A stretch of DNA of 34,855 bases from Candidatus Ozemibacter sp. (GCA_030446435.1 JASURT010000010.1:1-34855); one strand, 5' to 3'; positions 19,201 to 27,898 are shown, numbered from the stretch's first letter. The notes: generated from the sequence alone by a model not told the origin. Numbers and translations are program-made.

Positions 19201-21117
19201 TTCTTTGTAAACTTTTCCCAGCTCGTAGTAACCCTGAGCGAAGTTCGGGTTGATCTGAATGACTTTTTGATAAAGTCTGATGGCATCTTCAGATTTGTTT
19301 TCTGCAAACCTGATTTCTGCCATATTCAAATAGGCTGGAATATAGGTTTTGTCTTTTTCTGATGCAGTTTCAAAGCATTGATAGGCTTTCGCCAGGTTGC
19401 CCATTCTTCGATAAACATCACCGGATTCGAAATAGGCTCGCGGATCTTCCGGGTCCATCGTTTCAACGGCCTGACAGGCTTCTAGTGCCTGTTCGTAAAG
19501 GGGCACGGAATCCTGCATGGTGGTAAGATAAGAGTTTTTAAGTCCCCAATAGGCCCATTTGAAATCCGGAGCAAGGTTAATTGCCATCTGATAACCGTTA
19601 AGAGCCTCTTCAAGGCGTTCTTCCTGCTTTTCAGGTATGACTGAAGGCAGTATCTGACATGCATAAGCAAGTGAAAAATGTGCCACCGGATTTTGAAAAT
19701 CCACCATGGCAGCATTTTTGTACTGTTCGATATACTTGTTGTAAAGAGTTTCGGTGTCTTTGCTTTCAAGGGTTCTGATCTTGTAAAGATCGATCTGATT
19801 CATTATTGCAAGCGGGCTTGAGCGATCAATTTCGAGCGCTTTCTGGAAACTTTCGAAAGCTTCGTCATAGTTTCTGCGTCTTACATAGATTTTGCCAAGT
19901 TCAATCCAGGCACCGAGTGCGTTGGCTTCTTTGAAGAATCTAAGCTTGTTGAACAGATAACCTTCCTGGTAGATTTCCATGGTTCTGTTTCGTGAAAGCT
20001 CGATGACCTCTTTGAATCTGTTGGTGGCCATTTCTGTCATGCCCATCAACAAATGAATTTTGCCGAGTCGGAAATGGGCAAAAACATTTGTGGGGTTGAT
20101 CGCAAGTCCTTGATGATAAAAATCGATCGCCTGATCGTAGTTGGCTTTTTGTTCGAAGATAAAGCCAAGCCTGAAATAAGCAGGCGCATAGCTGGGGTTT
20201 AATTCGAGAGCCTTTGAATAACTCTGTTGTGCTTTGGAAAGAGCTTCTTCAGCTATCATGGCGTGCTCGGCCTGAGAAATCAGGTAGCATTCACCAAGTT
20301 CAAAATTCAGCCTGGGATCTTCAGGTAGTTTTTCCAGGGCAGTCTTGAGCTGATCAATAGCTTTGTCATAATTACTGTCGTAAATATGCAAATCTTTAAG
20401 TCCAAGATTGGCCCAGATGTTGGTCGGATTAATTTCAAGGGCCCTTTCCATCAGTTCGCGGGCTTCTTTTCGTTCTTCGATGAATTCGTCTTCATCTTGT
20501 GAGTGCAAAATTAGAAGAATGTTACCCATGATGCAATTGGCCATAGATTCACTTTCAAGCAATCTAAGCTCTTCACGTAGTTTGTCGGTAACAGCTTTGT
20601 ATCGCTTGTCACGGTCAGGCATGTGTGAATGCAGAGCACGGTATTGAAGAATCAGTCTTATCCAGGTTTCGCCATCTTCAGGCATCTTCTTCAGAGCCTG
20701 GCGATAAGAAGATATGGCTTCGTCAATTACACCCTGAATTGAATAAATATCACCCAATGATTTGTGAATCTGAGCATTTTCAGGCTCAAGAATCAAGGCC
20801 TTTTTAAACTCGAGAAGTGCCTTTTCAAAGTCGCCCATATTTTTGGCGATTTCGGCCTGATTCAGGTAGAGCTGAACTCTTTCTGTCTTTTCGTCAGCAG
20901 AAAAAGTGTTTACGCGCTCTTTCATCAGCAAAAGATCGTTGTGTTCTGCAAGTTTTTTCAGAGAGATGAGATACTCACGAGAGGCAGTTCCTATTTCAAG
21001 GAAAATGCACCTTGATTCATCGGCATGGTAGAACATGCACTGATCCTGAAGACAGGTGCCTTCAGATTTGTTGTCTCCTCTAATTCTACCCAGAAAGGGG
21101 CATATTTCCTTGCTCAT
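16273..21117 (-). CDS. Giant tetratricopeptide-repeat protein, 1614 aa, with a Cys-rich N-terminal segment
   Basis: Dozens of TPR units after N-terminal MSKEICPFLGRIRGDNKSEGTCLQDQCMFYHADESRCIFLEIG. ATG overlaps the ftsK stop (ATGA). Confidence 0.9.
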   Translation of the reverse strand: MSKEICPFLGRIRGDNKSEGTCLQDQCMFYHADESRCIFLEIGTASREYLISLKKLAEHNDLLLMKERVNTFSADEKTERVQLYLNQAEIAKNMGDFEKALLEFKKALILEPENAQIHKSLGDIYSIQGVIDEAISSYRQALKKMPEDGETWIRLILQYRALHSHMPDRDKRYKAVTDKLREELRLLESESMANCIMGNILLILHSQDEDEFIEERKEARELMERALEINPTNIWANLGLKDLHIYDSNYDKAIDQLKTALEKLPEDPRLNFELGECYLISQAEHAMIAEEALSKAQQSYSKALELNPSYAPAYFRLGFIFEQKANYDQAIDFYHQGLAINPTNVFAHFRLGKIHLLMGMTEMATNRFKEVIELSRNRTMEIYQEGYLFNKLRFFKEANALGAWIELGKIYVRRRNYDEAFESFQKALEIDRSSPLAIMNQIDLYKIRTLESKDTETLYNKYIEQYKNAAMVDFQNPVAHFSLAYACQILPSVIPEKQEERLEEALNGYQMAINLAPDFKWAYWGLKNSYLTTMQDSVPLYEQALEACQAVETMDPEDPRAYFESGDVYRRMGNLAKAYQCFETASEKDKTYIPAYLNMAEIRFAENKSEDAIRLYQKVIQINPNFAQGYYELGKVYKETNENEKALANLRKAIELDIDYLEAHFAIGEICFEENQDEIAKIRFTRAIELAPTNAQAHYYLGRIHHRNGRFQQAIEEFNLAISLADNPTRVQFDLAQLYADTSNWTEAKSLLEKIIKADPKFVEAIIEHARTLEMLDCPNEAEDEYLKAIELAPENLLAHESLAKLYESTNQIYKAEDEYRKVVEIKPDHVEAQMSLAKIYIIRDLHDKALDALHTVVDIQPDIFEAHLELGRIYHHHSALEKSIDSYRNAIAIRPKAPQAHVELANVYLDLDRSAAATEEFKVALEIDPSLSEALANLGDLYYISENYSEAGNCYRRLVEMEPQNHSARFRLAETYYHCGQLEKALDEYLKVAEINEERTDALIRLGKIYASLEKWEDAAKFYSRVFETDPQNSIIHLELGKVYDHLNRLTDALKEFEAALQHDPNNAEIVTQVGLIHRKQGNLDFAIERFTRAIELDASNPIPHRELAMAFINKGRVDKAIGEFKEALRYEPDNIGVNIELAKAYASQGIIDEAVEAYKKVISLDPRNSAAHFELGIIFSTQGQNENAISEFKTVIGLAPEHRRAHLELGRHLRDVGKTDEAIDEFRKSIKFDSENPVIYYELGEIYYQRNELQDAMHMFDKALELQEDYVDVYQKLGAIHASFEEWQKARELLEKALELEADNFAIYKDLGEACENLGDVEGAISSFEKALEYKPGDLNIIYRLGAKYKQSENFDGMINLYSKAVESAPKNALFFFELGEAYRGMGNQSEAATNYEQALGLNENLIECIYALGSIFWENQNFEKMVKLYKKAINRYPTNSKAHFELGKAYYKLLRVTEAIDEFKKVINLDSNHSEVYFELGKLYLDNGMLSEAVESLEKATEITPENGEAFFCLGKAYEGSNEREKAAEAFRQAQGQMEENYEILVKVGADYLEKEAFAEALAELKKAAELEEAGYDVYFLMGKAYRGLGQKEEAVKAFEKADQLMEEEED

Positions 21118-23798
21118 ATCTGAGAATTACTCCTTCCAATGAGAACTCTTCGTTTATTAGATCCATCCATGGGGCTGACCATGCCATTTTCTTCAAGTTG
21201 ATCCATGATTCTGGCCGCCCTATTATAACCGATTCTAAACTTTCTTTGTAGCATACTCGTCGATGTTTTTTCCTGTGTTTCAAGATACTTTACTATCTTG
21301 TTTATTAAAGCGGAATCAGCATCCTGAGGTCCGCTGTCTTTTTCGAAATCGTCATCTGAATCATCAGTTTTTTCAGGTGCGATATCAGTATACTCTGGAA
21401 CGCCCTGAGATTTTACAAATTCAGTAATGTCTCCTAATTCGCGGTCGGAAATGAATGCACCCTGCAGTCTGAGAGGCTTGTTGCGCCCCTTAGGAATGAA
21501 CAGCATGTCACCTTTTCCCAGAAGTCTTTCTGCTCCTTTTGCATCAAGAATAGTTCTAGAGTCTACAGCAGAAGTAACCGAGAATGCAATTCTTGTTGGC
21601 AGATTTGCTTTGATTACACCAGTCAGAACATTCACCGAAGGTCTCTGAGTCGCTATGATCAGATGAATTCCCACTGCACGGGCCATTTGTGCAAGTCGGC
21701 AGATCGAGCTTTCGACTTCGGCTGAAGCGGTCATCATCAAATCAGCAAGCTCATCAATGATTATCACAATAAATGGCATTGGTTCAAGATCGCCGTCAAC
21801 TTCTTTGCGCAGCCTGTCGAGTTCTTCGTTGTATGTTGAAATCTTTCTTACCGCGCAGTCGGCCAGAAGAGAATAACGTCTTTCCATTTCTTCGACTGCC
21901 CACATCAGTGCAGCAGAAGCCTTGGCCGGATCGGTTACGACCGGCGAGATCAGATGAGGAATGCCGTTGTAGGTAGAGAGTTCGACCATTTTCGGGTCGA
22001 TCATCACGAACTTCACCTGGTCTGCTCTTGCCTGATAAAGAATGCTTGCGATGATGGTGTTAACACAGACCGATTTGCCCGAACCGGTTGAACCGGCAAT
22101 AAGCAGATGTGGCATTTCTGAAAGATCTGCAAAAACTGGCTTGCCGCTGATGGTAACACCCAGGGCCAGATTAAGAGGGGTTGAGTTTTTGCTGAATTTT
22201 TCGCTTTTCAATAGATCATAAAAATATACCGGTGTGGGATTGGAATTGGGAATTTCTATGCCCAGTGCGGGTTTGCCGGGTATCGGGGCTTCGATGCGAA
22301 TCGCCTGTGCTGCCAGGGCAAGAGCGATGTCGTCGACCAAAGAAGTGATACGTGAAACCTTGACACCTGGGGCAGGTTTCAATTCAAATCTTGAAACCGC
22401 CGGTCCTTCTACGATAGCGGTAACACTGGCTTTAATGCCAAACTCATCGAGAGTTTTCAAAAGAAGTGCAGAGCGATGACTGAGGTCAGACTGACTTTCG
22501 TGATTGTCTCTTGGGGGTGGAATCTTGAGCAGGTCGAGTGGAGGAAGTTTGGAATTCGAGTAGGGGTTGATCTGCTCTGAATTGGATTCGAATTCAAATT
22601 CATTGTTTTTTATCTCTTCGTCTATTCTGTTGTCTTCAAGATAAACAGTTTCATCGTAATCGTCTTCTGCCGGGCTATCTGAATTGGTTCCGTCGTCTTC
22701 GAAGTCAACGACAACCTGAAGATTGTCATCGTTTTCAGATTCGTCGAGGTCTTCGATCGTTGTGTCGTTTTCAGCCGGATGGGTTGGTTCGGCTGTTTGC
22801 CCGGCATCGAAACCGGTGGTCGGAACGATGAAATTCTGGGTTGAAAGTTGATTGATAGAAGCAGAAACGGCATTAACGGTTGAAGCCGAAGCTATTTCTG
22901 CTGCCGAAGGTTCGGCAAACTCTTCGCTGTCCTGCCAGTTCTTTGGAACCGGAATTACAGTTGCTTCTTCTTCTACATTGGCGTTGTTGTCTGCAATGGA
23001 AGCGGCTTCGCCCGAAGTTTTTGTGTCTCTGATTTCAGTATCGGTTGTGTCGGAATTGCGAGGTTTGAACGAAAGAAGTTTTCCAAGCTGATTTGCCGGA
23101 TGAATGTCTTTCTCTGAAAAAACCTGTTTTACCCTTGCAACAATGACATTGACAAGGTGAACCGTAGTTTTGACTGCTTCTATAAGCATCGAAAGAAGTG
23201 CAAGGGTTATTTCCCAGGAAAAAATAGCGAATCTTGTCGCAAGCCCGGCTAATACAACTCCGCCGGCTAGCAGATCTTTGTATAGAATATCAAGAGCAAA
23301 GATCAAGGAAGATAGAAGCAGAAAAAAGAACAGTATCTGGCTCGGAACAGGTCCAAATATTCCGGAAACGGTGTGCATGGCGTAGACACCGACTTTGCCA
23401 CCTTCCATGCCGAGCAGGCCAAGGCCAAAGATGATTACGCCAACTGAACCGGCAATTCGCCAGCCAAGATTTTGAAACGGGCGTTCAAGAAACTTCTGAA
23501 TTCCCATCATGGCAAATAAAATGGGCAGGATGTAGACTCCGACTCCCAGATAGACCATGAAGGCATTCACAATGCCGGGAATCTTTGATGAACTCAGGTA
23601 GTGAATAAGCGAGAGTGAGAAGGCGCTAATGCCCACCATGACCAACCCGACCGCTTCGTTTCTCTGTCGGTTCGAAACGCTGAAGGGTAGGGGAGCACTT
23701 GATTTTCTGGTTTTCGTAGTTGAAGAGGGCTTGGGTTTTCGGGTTTTTCGCCGACTTGTCAATGGGCCCTCTGGAAGAAGAATTTTTTTGTTACTCAT
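21114..23798 (-). CDS. ftsK: DNA translocase FtsK/SpoIIIE
   Basis: N-terminal TM segments, acidic linker, Walker A AGSTGSGKSVCVNTI, FIVIIIDELADLMM, ATQRPSVNVLTGVIKANLPTRIAF, C-terminal gamma winged helix MLQRKFRIGYNRAARIMDQLEENGMVSP. Confidence 0.95.
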   Translation of the reverse strand: MSNKKILLPEGPLTSRRKTRKPKPSSTTKTRKSSAPLPFSVSNRQRNEAVGLVMVGISAFSLSLIHYLSSSKIPGIVNAFMVYLGVGVYILPILFAMMGIQKFLERPFQNLGWRIAGSVGVIIFGLGLLGMEGGKVGVYAMHTVSGIFGPVPSQILFFFLLLSSLIFALDILYKDLLAGGVVLAGLATRFAIFSWEITLALLSMLIEAVKTTVHLVNVIVARVKQVFSEKDIHPANQLGKLLSFKPRNSDTTDTEIRDTKTSGEAASIADNNANVEEEATVIPVPKNWQDSEEFAEPSAAEIASASTVNAVSASINQLSTQNFIVPTTGFDAGQTAEPTHPAENDTTIEDLDESENDDNLQVVVDFEDDGTNSDSPAEDDYDETVYLEDNRIDEEIKNNEFEFESNSEQINPYSNSKLPPLDLLKIPPPRDNHESQSDLSHRSALLLKTLDEFGIKASVTAIVEGPAVSRFELKPAPGVKVSRITSLVDDIALALAAQAIRIEAPIPGKPALGIEIPNSNPTPVYFYDLLKSEKFSKNSTPLNLALGVTISGKPVFADLSEMPHLLIAGSTGSGKSVCVNTIIASILYQARADQVKFVMIDPKMVELSTYNGIPHLISPVVTDPAKASAALMWAVEEMERRYSLLADCAVRKISTYNEELDRLRKEVDGDLEPMPFIVIIIDELADLMMTASAEVESSICRLAQMARAVGIHLIIATQRPSVNVLTGVIKANLPTRIAFSVTSAVDSRTILDAKGAERLLGKGDMLFIPKGRNKPLRLQGAFISDRELGDITEFVKSQGVPEYTDIAPEKTDDSDDDFEKDSGPQDADSALINKIVKYLETQEKTSTSMLQRKFRIGYNRAARIMDQLEENGMVSPMDGSNKRRVLIGRSNSQI

Positions 23799-23800
23799 AA

Positions 23801-24610
23801 TTATTTCCCCAGGAAGTTTATCGCTATGAAGCTGGAAATAGAAACGATGAAAAGGTAATAGGCAAAGATCGAAAGCTTTTGCTTTTTGATCATATATACG
23901 AGAAGTTTGAGGGCTGCAAAACCTGTAATTGCTGCTACCGTGGCTCCGATAACAAGTTCTGTCGAAGAAGTCGCTGGTGCGGCTGTGCTTTCGAGAAGCT
24001 TTTTGGCTTCTAGCAGCGTTGCACCGCTAACAGCAGGAATCATGAGAAAAAAGGAAAACTTTGCGGCCGCCTCCCCGTCTAAACCGGCAATGAGTCCTGC
24101 TCCGATCGTGGAGCCTGATCTTGAAATTCCGGGGGTGATGGCAAGACCCTGAACAAAACCAATTGTGGCTGCCCGGGCGTAAGAAAGTTCGGCGATGTTC
24201 TGATGAGTTGATGTTTTTTGTTTTAATTTTTCAGAAACAAGCAAAAGTATTCCGGTGAGGAAAAGAAAAAGGCAAACCGAGGCCGGACTGGCGAACAGTG
24301 CTTCAAATTGCTTTTTAAAGCCGATTCCGAGAGCTGCGGTGGGAATGCTTGCTGCGATCACCAGCATGGCAATGCGTCTGGTTTCAGCATTTTTCCAGCC
24401 CGACAATGTGAAAAAGGGCATGAGGTCGTTTCTAAAATAAAAAATGACGGCAATCAGGGTGCCGAAATGAACGGCGATGTCAGTTTGCATGTTGGCTTCA
24501 AGATTCGTGCGTCCGGTGAAAAACTGAAACAGGGTCAGGTGACCGGAGCTTGAAACCGGAAGAAATTCAGTTAAACCCTGGATTACGCCCTGCAATGCGG
24601 TGTTAAGCAT
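23801..24610 (-). CDS. uppP: Undecaprenyl-diphosphatase (bacitracin resistance protein family)
   Basis: Motifs GLTEFLPVSSSGHL and TPGISRSGSTIGAGL; multiple TM segments; AGGAGG SD before the ATG. Confidence 0.93.
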   Translation of the reverse strand: MLNTALQGVIQGLTEFLPVSSSGHLTLFQFFTGRTNLEANMQTDIAVHFGTLIAVIFYFRNDLMPFFTLSGWKNAETRRIAMLVIAASIPTAALGIGFKKQFEALFASPASVCLFLFLTGILLLVSEKLKQKTSTHQNIAELSYARAATIGFVQGLAITPGISRSGSTIGAGLIAGLDGEAAAKFSFFLMIPAVSGATLLEAKKLLESTAAPATSSTELVIGATVAAITGFAALKLLVYMIKKQKLSIFAYYLFIVSISSFIAINFLGK

Positions 24611-24861
24611 TGCTGCCTCCTGTGTATATGTATTTATAAGAACTATCGGTATAGAAGAAGAAAAGGCTTAAAACAAAATCAGTCATGAGACAATAAAGAT
24701 AGAAAAAAGTCATCTTCTATCATTTTTTAGATATTTAATATTATCACATAATTGATTTTAGCGTTGTTGATAATAATCTGATTATAAAAATGCTGATACA
24801 TGATAGGCGAGGGGGTGTTTGTCTTGTCGGGCATTTTTTTCTGAATTTAGAGTTTAAAATA

Positions 24862-24870
24862 TGATATAAT
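24862..24870 (+). promoter_or_regulatory. Extended -10 promoter element (TGATATAAT) upstream of efp
   Basis: TGnTATAAT at 24862-24870; about 38 bp upstream of the efp ATG, which has an AGGAG SD. Confidence 0.45.
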
Positions 24871-24907
24871 CTGCCGATACAAATTCAGCCAGGAGAGAAC
24901 TAAAATA

Positions 24908-25474
24908 ATGGCAATTACCGCTAATGACTTAAGAAAAGGCATGATTATCATTTATAATGGTGATCTTTGCCAGGTTGTGGATGTTGAGTTCGTTCGCCCG
25001 GGAAACTGGCGTGCAATGGCTCAGACAAAGCTTAGAAACATCAAGACCGGAGCAATCTTTCAGCAGCGCTATCAGACAACTGAAAAGGTTGATGAGGCGA
25101 CAGTTGAAACCAGATTGATGCAGTATCTTTACGCTTCTGATCATCTTTTGCATTTTATGGATACGCAGACTTACGAGCAGCTTGAAATGGCTCAGGATGT
25201 AGTTGGTGATCAAATAAAGTTTCTCAAGGAAGAGATGGAAGTTTATGTAAAGGTTTATGACGGCGCTGCAATCGGCGTTGAACTTCCACCGAGCGTAGAG
25301 CTTGAAGTGATCGAAGCTCCACCAAACGTTAAGGGTAACTCAGCGACCAGTGGTGGCAAACCGGTTACCTGCGCAGGCGGTCATGTGGTAAATGTGCCCA
25401 TGTTTATCGAAGCTGGCGAAATTATTCGAGTTGATACGCGCACCGGAGATTATCTCGAAAGAGCGAAGAAGTAA
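24908..25474 (+). CDS. efp: Translation elongation factor P with non-canonical loop tip (PGNWRA)
   Basis: Full-length EF-P similarity: MAITANDLRKGMII..., TKLRNIKTGAIFQQRY, VELEVIEAPPNVKGNSATSGGKPVT, IRVDTRTGDYLERAK. Confidence 0.95.
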   Translation: MAITANDLRKGMIIIYNGDLCQVVDVEFVRPGNWRAMAQTKLRNIKTGAIFQQRYQTTEKVDEATVETRLMQYLYASDHLLHFMDTQTYEQLEMAQDVVGDQIKFLKEEMEVYVKVYDGAAIGVELPPSVELEVIEAPPNVKGNSATSGGKPVTCAGGHVVNVPMFIEAGEIIRVDTRTGDYLERAKK

Positions 25475-25639
25475 TATTCTTTCAGGCTCTTTGCAGGGTT
25501 GCCGTTGCGTGCAATCAAAAGTTTTCTGGTTTTTCAGGGTTTATTTAAAGACTTAAAAAATTATTCTTGACTCTTTGAGATCGTGTACATAATTTCTTAA
25601 GTTGTGCCTTGTTGGCAGAAAACTTCAGAAAGGGCCGAG

Positions 25640-26944
25640 ATGAAGCTACTTAAAAGACAACAAGGGCTCCCGTTCCTATTGGCACTGGGAGTTCTGTTTA
25701 TTTTGTCAGCCAGCTTTCTTGCTGTACAGATCTGGTCTGACGATTTTCATTTCAGAGGAGCAGCGGCTGCATTGGAAGCACCTGTTTTGCCTCCAAGTCT
25801 GAATGCCCCAACGATTGTACCGCCCCCTGAAGCCAGAGAAGCTGACATTCAGAATGAAAGCGAACCCGAAGCACCTGCTGTTGTTGCTCCGGTTGTGTCT
25901 GAAGACACTGAAAAAGAGGCGAAACCCAGGACGGCGAAAAAAGCGGTAGAAGAGGCTGAGACTGCTGTCGTAAAGCAGGGCAATAAGCCGCAGTTAAGCG
26001 TTGTGAGTCTTGAAAAGCCGCAGAATGTAAAGCTTACTGAAGCTGCTTCGACGAGTTTTATTGTTGTTGAAGAAACTCAAGGTGCTGAGCCTGTGAAAAC
26101 CTCAGAGAAGGCTGTTGTTGTGAAGCCAGTCGACGCGATTGAATCAGAAAAACCTGTTGTTAAAACGGTAGCGGCTAAGACAACCCCTAAGGTTGAAGCG
26201 GTTGCAGCAGAGGTTAAGCAGAAGCCGGCAGTGAAAAAAGTTCAGGCTAAAGCCTCGGTTTTACAGGGCACACCCAAAAAGCCAGAACCAGTTGTTAAAG
26301 CTACTGTTGAGCCCGTTTTGAAAGCTAAGCCGGTTCGCAAAATTGCAAAAAAGCAACCTGTTCCAACTGAAGTTCCGCCCGAATGGAATTGGTTCAGCAC
26401 GCCTCTCAAGATGAAGATGTCAGAGGGTAAGGTTGAGCTGGTGCCTTCTCAGGAGGTAAAAAGCCTCAGTCTCGGAGTCAGAACCACAGTCGCTATTCCG
26501 GTAGAGATTAAAGTTGCTTTGCAGGCTCCTCAGACAAAAGATGTTCAGGTTTCAATTCAGAAACCCTTTGCCCGGGCTTTGGCCAAGATGGCCCAGATCA
26601 AGCAAAAGAGAAGCCTTAAGGCCGCGTCTGATGCGAAGCCTGAAAAAGTTAAAAAAGAGTCGGTGTCTATGAGAAGACTGAGGGATATGGTTCGTCATAT
26701 CTGCTCTCAAAGCTCAGACAGCCCAAAGAATACTGAAATGTATGATGCCGCAAAGATCGATGAAGAAGTTTTAACTGCTGAAACAAAAGCGATAGAGCCA
26801 ATAAAGCCCTACGTTTCAGCCTCGGAATCGATGTTTGCTGTAAAAGAATCTGTGAAAGAGCCTCGCTCCTATACCGGCTCTGGAAGCAACTTCAGCAATA
26901 GAATCCAGGAGTTGGTTCGCTCAGGAGCCTGGCTTAAAGACTGA
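25640..26944 (+). CDS. Hypothetical membrane-anchored Lys/Ala/Val/Pro/Glu-rich protein
   Basis: The ORF track starts at 25604; ATG at 25640 gives MKLLKRQQGLPFLLALGVLFILSASFLAVQIW (single N-terminal TM/signal anchor) followed by TonB/FtsN-like low-complexity linker. Confidence 0.6.
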   Translation: MKLLKRQQGLPFLLALGVLFILSASFLAVQIWSDDFHFRGAAAALEAPVLPPSLNAPTIVPPPEAREADIQNESEPEAPAVVAPVVSEDTEKEAKPRTAKKAVEEAETAVVKQGNKPQLSVVSLEKPQNVKLTEAASTSFIVVEETQGAEPVKTSEKAVVVKPVDAIESEKPVVKTVAAKTTPKVEAVAAEVKQKPAVKKVQAKASVLQGTPKKPEPVVKATVEPVLKAKPVRKIAKKQPVPTEVPPEWNWFSTPLKMKMSEGKVELVPSQEVKSLSLGVRTTVAIPVEIKVALQAPQTKDVQVSIQKPFARALAKMAQIKQKRSLKAASDAKPEKVKKESVSMRRLRDMVRHICSQSSDSPKNTEMYDAAKIDEEVLTAETKAIEPIKPYVSASESMFAVKESVKEPRSYTGSGSNFSNRIQELVRSGAWLKD

Positions 26945-26964
26945 TTTAAAGCAGATATTCCGGG

Positions 26965-27010
26965 AACAGCCGGGACGTATCCATAGCGATACGCCCCGGC
27001 TGTTTTTTTT
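26965..27010 (+). terminator. Rho-independent terminator
   Basis: AACAGCCGGGaCGTATC / GATACGcCCCGGCTGTT stem followed by T-run (27003-27010). Confidence 0.85.
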
Positions 27011-27081
27011 GTTACAAAGCTCTGCATATTTAGGGGTTCCGAAGAGGCCATGACGGCATTGTTCAGCAGGATAAAACCCTG

Positions 27082-27133
27082 GCTTTTTCTGGTTTAAAAA
27101 TAAATAAAGATTTATTTTTAAACCAGAAAAAGC
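27082..27133. repeat. Perfect 24-bp inverted repeat with 4-nt loop
   Basis: GCTTTTTCTGGTTTAAAAATAAAT (27082-27105) - AAAG - ATTTATTTTTAAACCAGAAAAAGC (27110-27133), exact reverse complements. Confidence 0.95.
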
Positions 27134-27451
27134 TTGATTGCTGGGAAATTTGCGGTTGCAGACCTTGAAAAAAGAAAAATTTTTTAAAAAAATTTCGAGC
27201 AGACTCGTTGGGAGACGAGTCGGACTTTGTGAAAAATTAAAAATAAAGCTTTAAAAAAAAGAAAGAGTGGTCAACCAGAGAGAATTGAAGGTTGAATTGG
27301 AAATGAAATTCGCCAAGGGTACCGAATTTGATTTTAATGTTTTCGAGGTAGAAAAACCTGTCGTTTTGCTCTTTGAATTTCAGGGTAATAAAAAAATGTA
27401 AAACTCAGTTGGAAAAAATTAAGTGTTAAAGTATTTTAGAATTGGTTTGAA

Positions 27452-27883
27452 ATGAAAGAAGAAAAAACAATAATTATTGGGTATGGGGAATCAGAAGACC
27501 CCTTACCAGAAGAGAAAAAACTCACGAAATATTGGGTTTTTGCTTCTCCTTGTAAAAAATGTGGTTGCTCAGGAAGAGAAATTCTTGTGCAATCTGGTCA
27601 GATAATACTAAAATGCGAAGAATGTCAGGAAATTTTTATTACCGGTTTGCCTGCTGATGAATTTCATGAGATTACTTATATATACTGGTGTAATCGCTCG
27701 AAATTCAAAACCGACATGGTATGTTTGACAAAAAAAGATCTGCAAATGTTGAAGAAAATTGAAGAAGAGTTTGGCGCTGAATATGAAATGCCACGCTGGG
27801 CCGTGCAGATTGTGGGCGGAAGATGTTGTAAATCAGGCGAATGTGTTAATTTTTCCTGTGTGTTCAATAAGGGTATTCAATAA
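27452..27883 (+). CDS. Small Cys-rich (putative zinc-ribbon) protein of unknown function
   Basis: CKKCGC and CEEC pairs near the N-terminus and RCCKSGECVNFSC at the C-terminus; positioned just before psuG. Confidence 0.55.
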   Translation: MKEEKTIIIGYGESEDPLPEEKKLTKYWVFASPCKKCGCSGREILVQSGQIILKCEECQEIFITGLPADEFHEITYIYWCNRSKFKTDMVCLTKKDLQMLKKIEEEFGAEYEMPRWAVQIVGGRCCKSGECVNFSCVFNKGIQ

Positions 27884-27898
27884 ATGGAGGATAAGTTT

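Noticed and set aside
18718-19362. 214-aa plus-strand ORF inside the giant TPR gene (and others such as 12238-12642, 13273-13743)
   Set aside because: Antisense to a continuous TPR solenoid; low-complexity Phe-rich products typical of antisense translation; no SD or family resemblance.
11605-21117. 102-bp DNA periodicity across 9.5 kb
   Set aside because: Explained by the 34-aa TPR period of the two proteins; not a separate DNA satellite or CRISPR-like array.
24770-24790. ATCTGATTATA shared between the efp upstream region (24776-24786) and the rimO/SLBB hairpin (8980-8990)
   Set aside because: An 11-bp AT-rich match between two intergenic regions can occur by chance in a window this size; only two copies were seen and their contexts differ.
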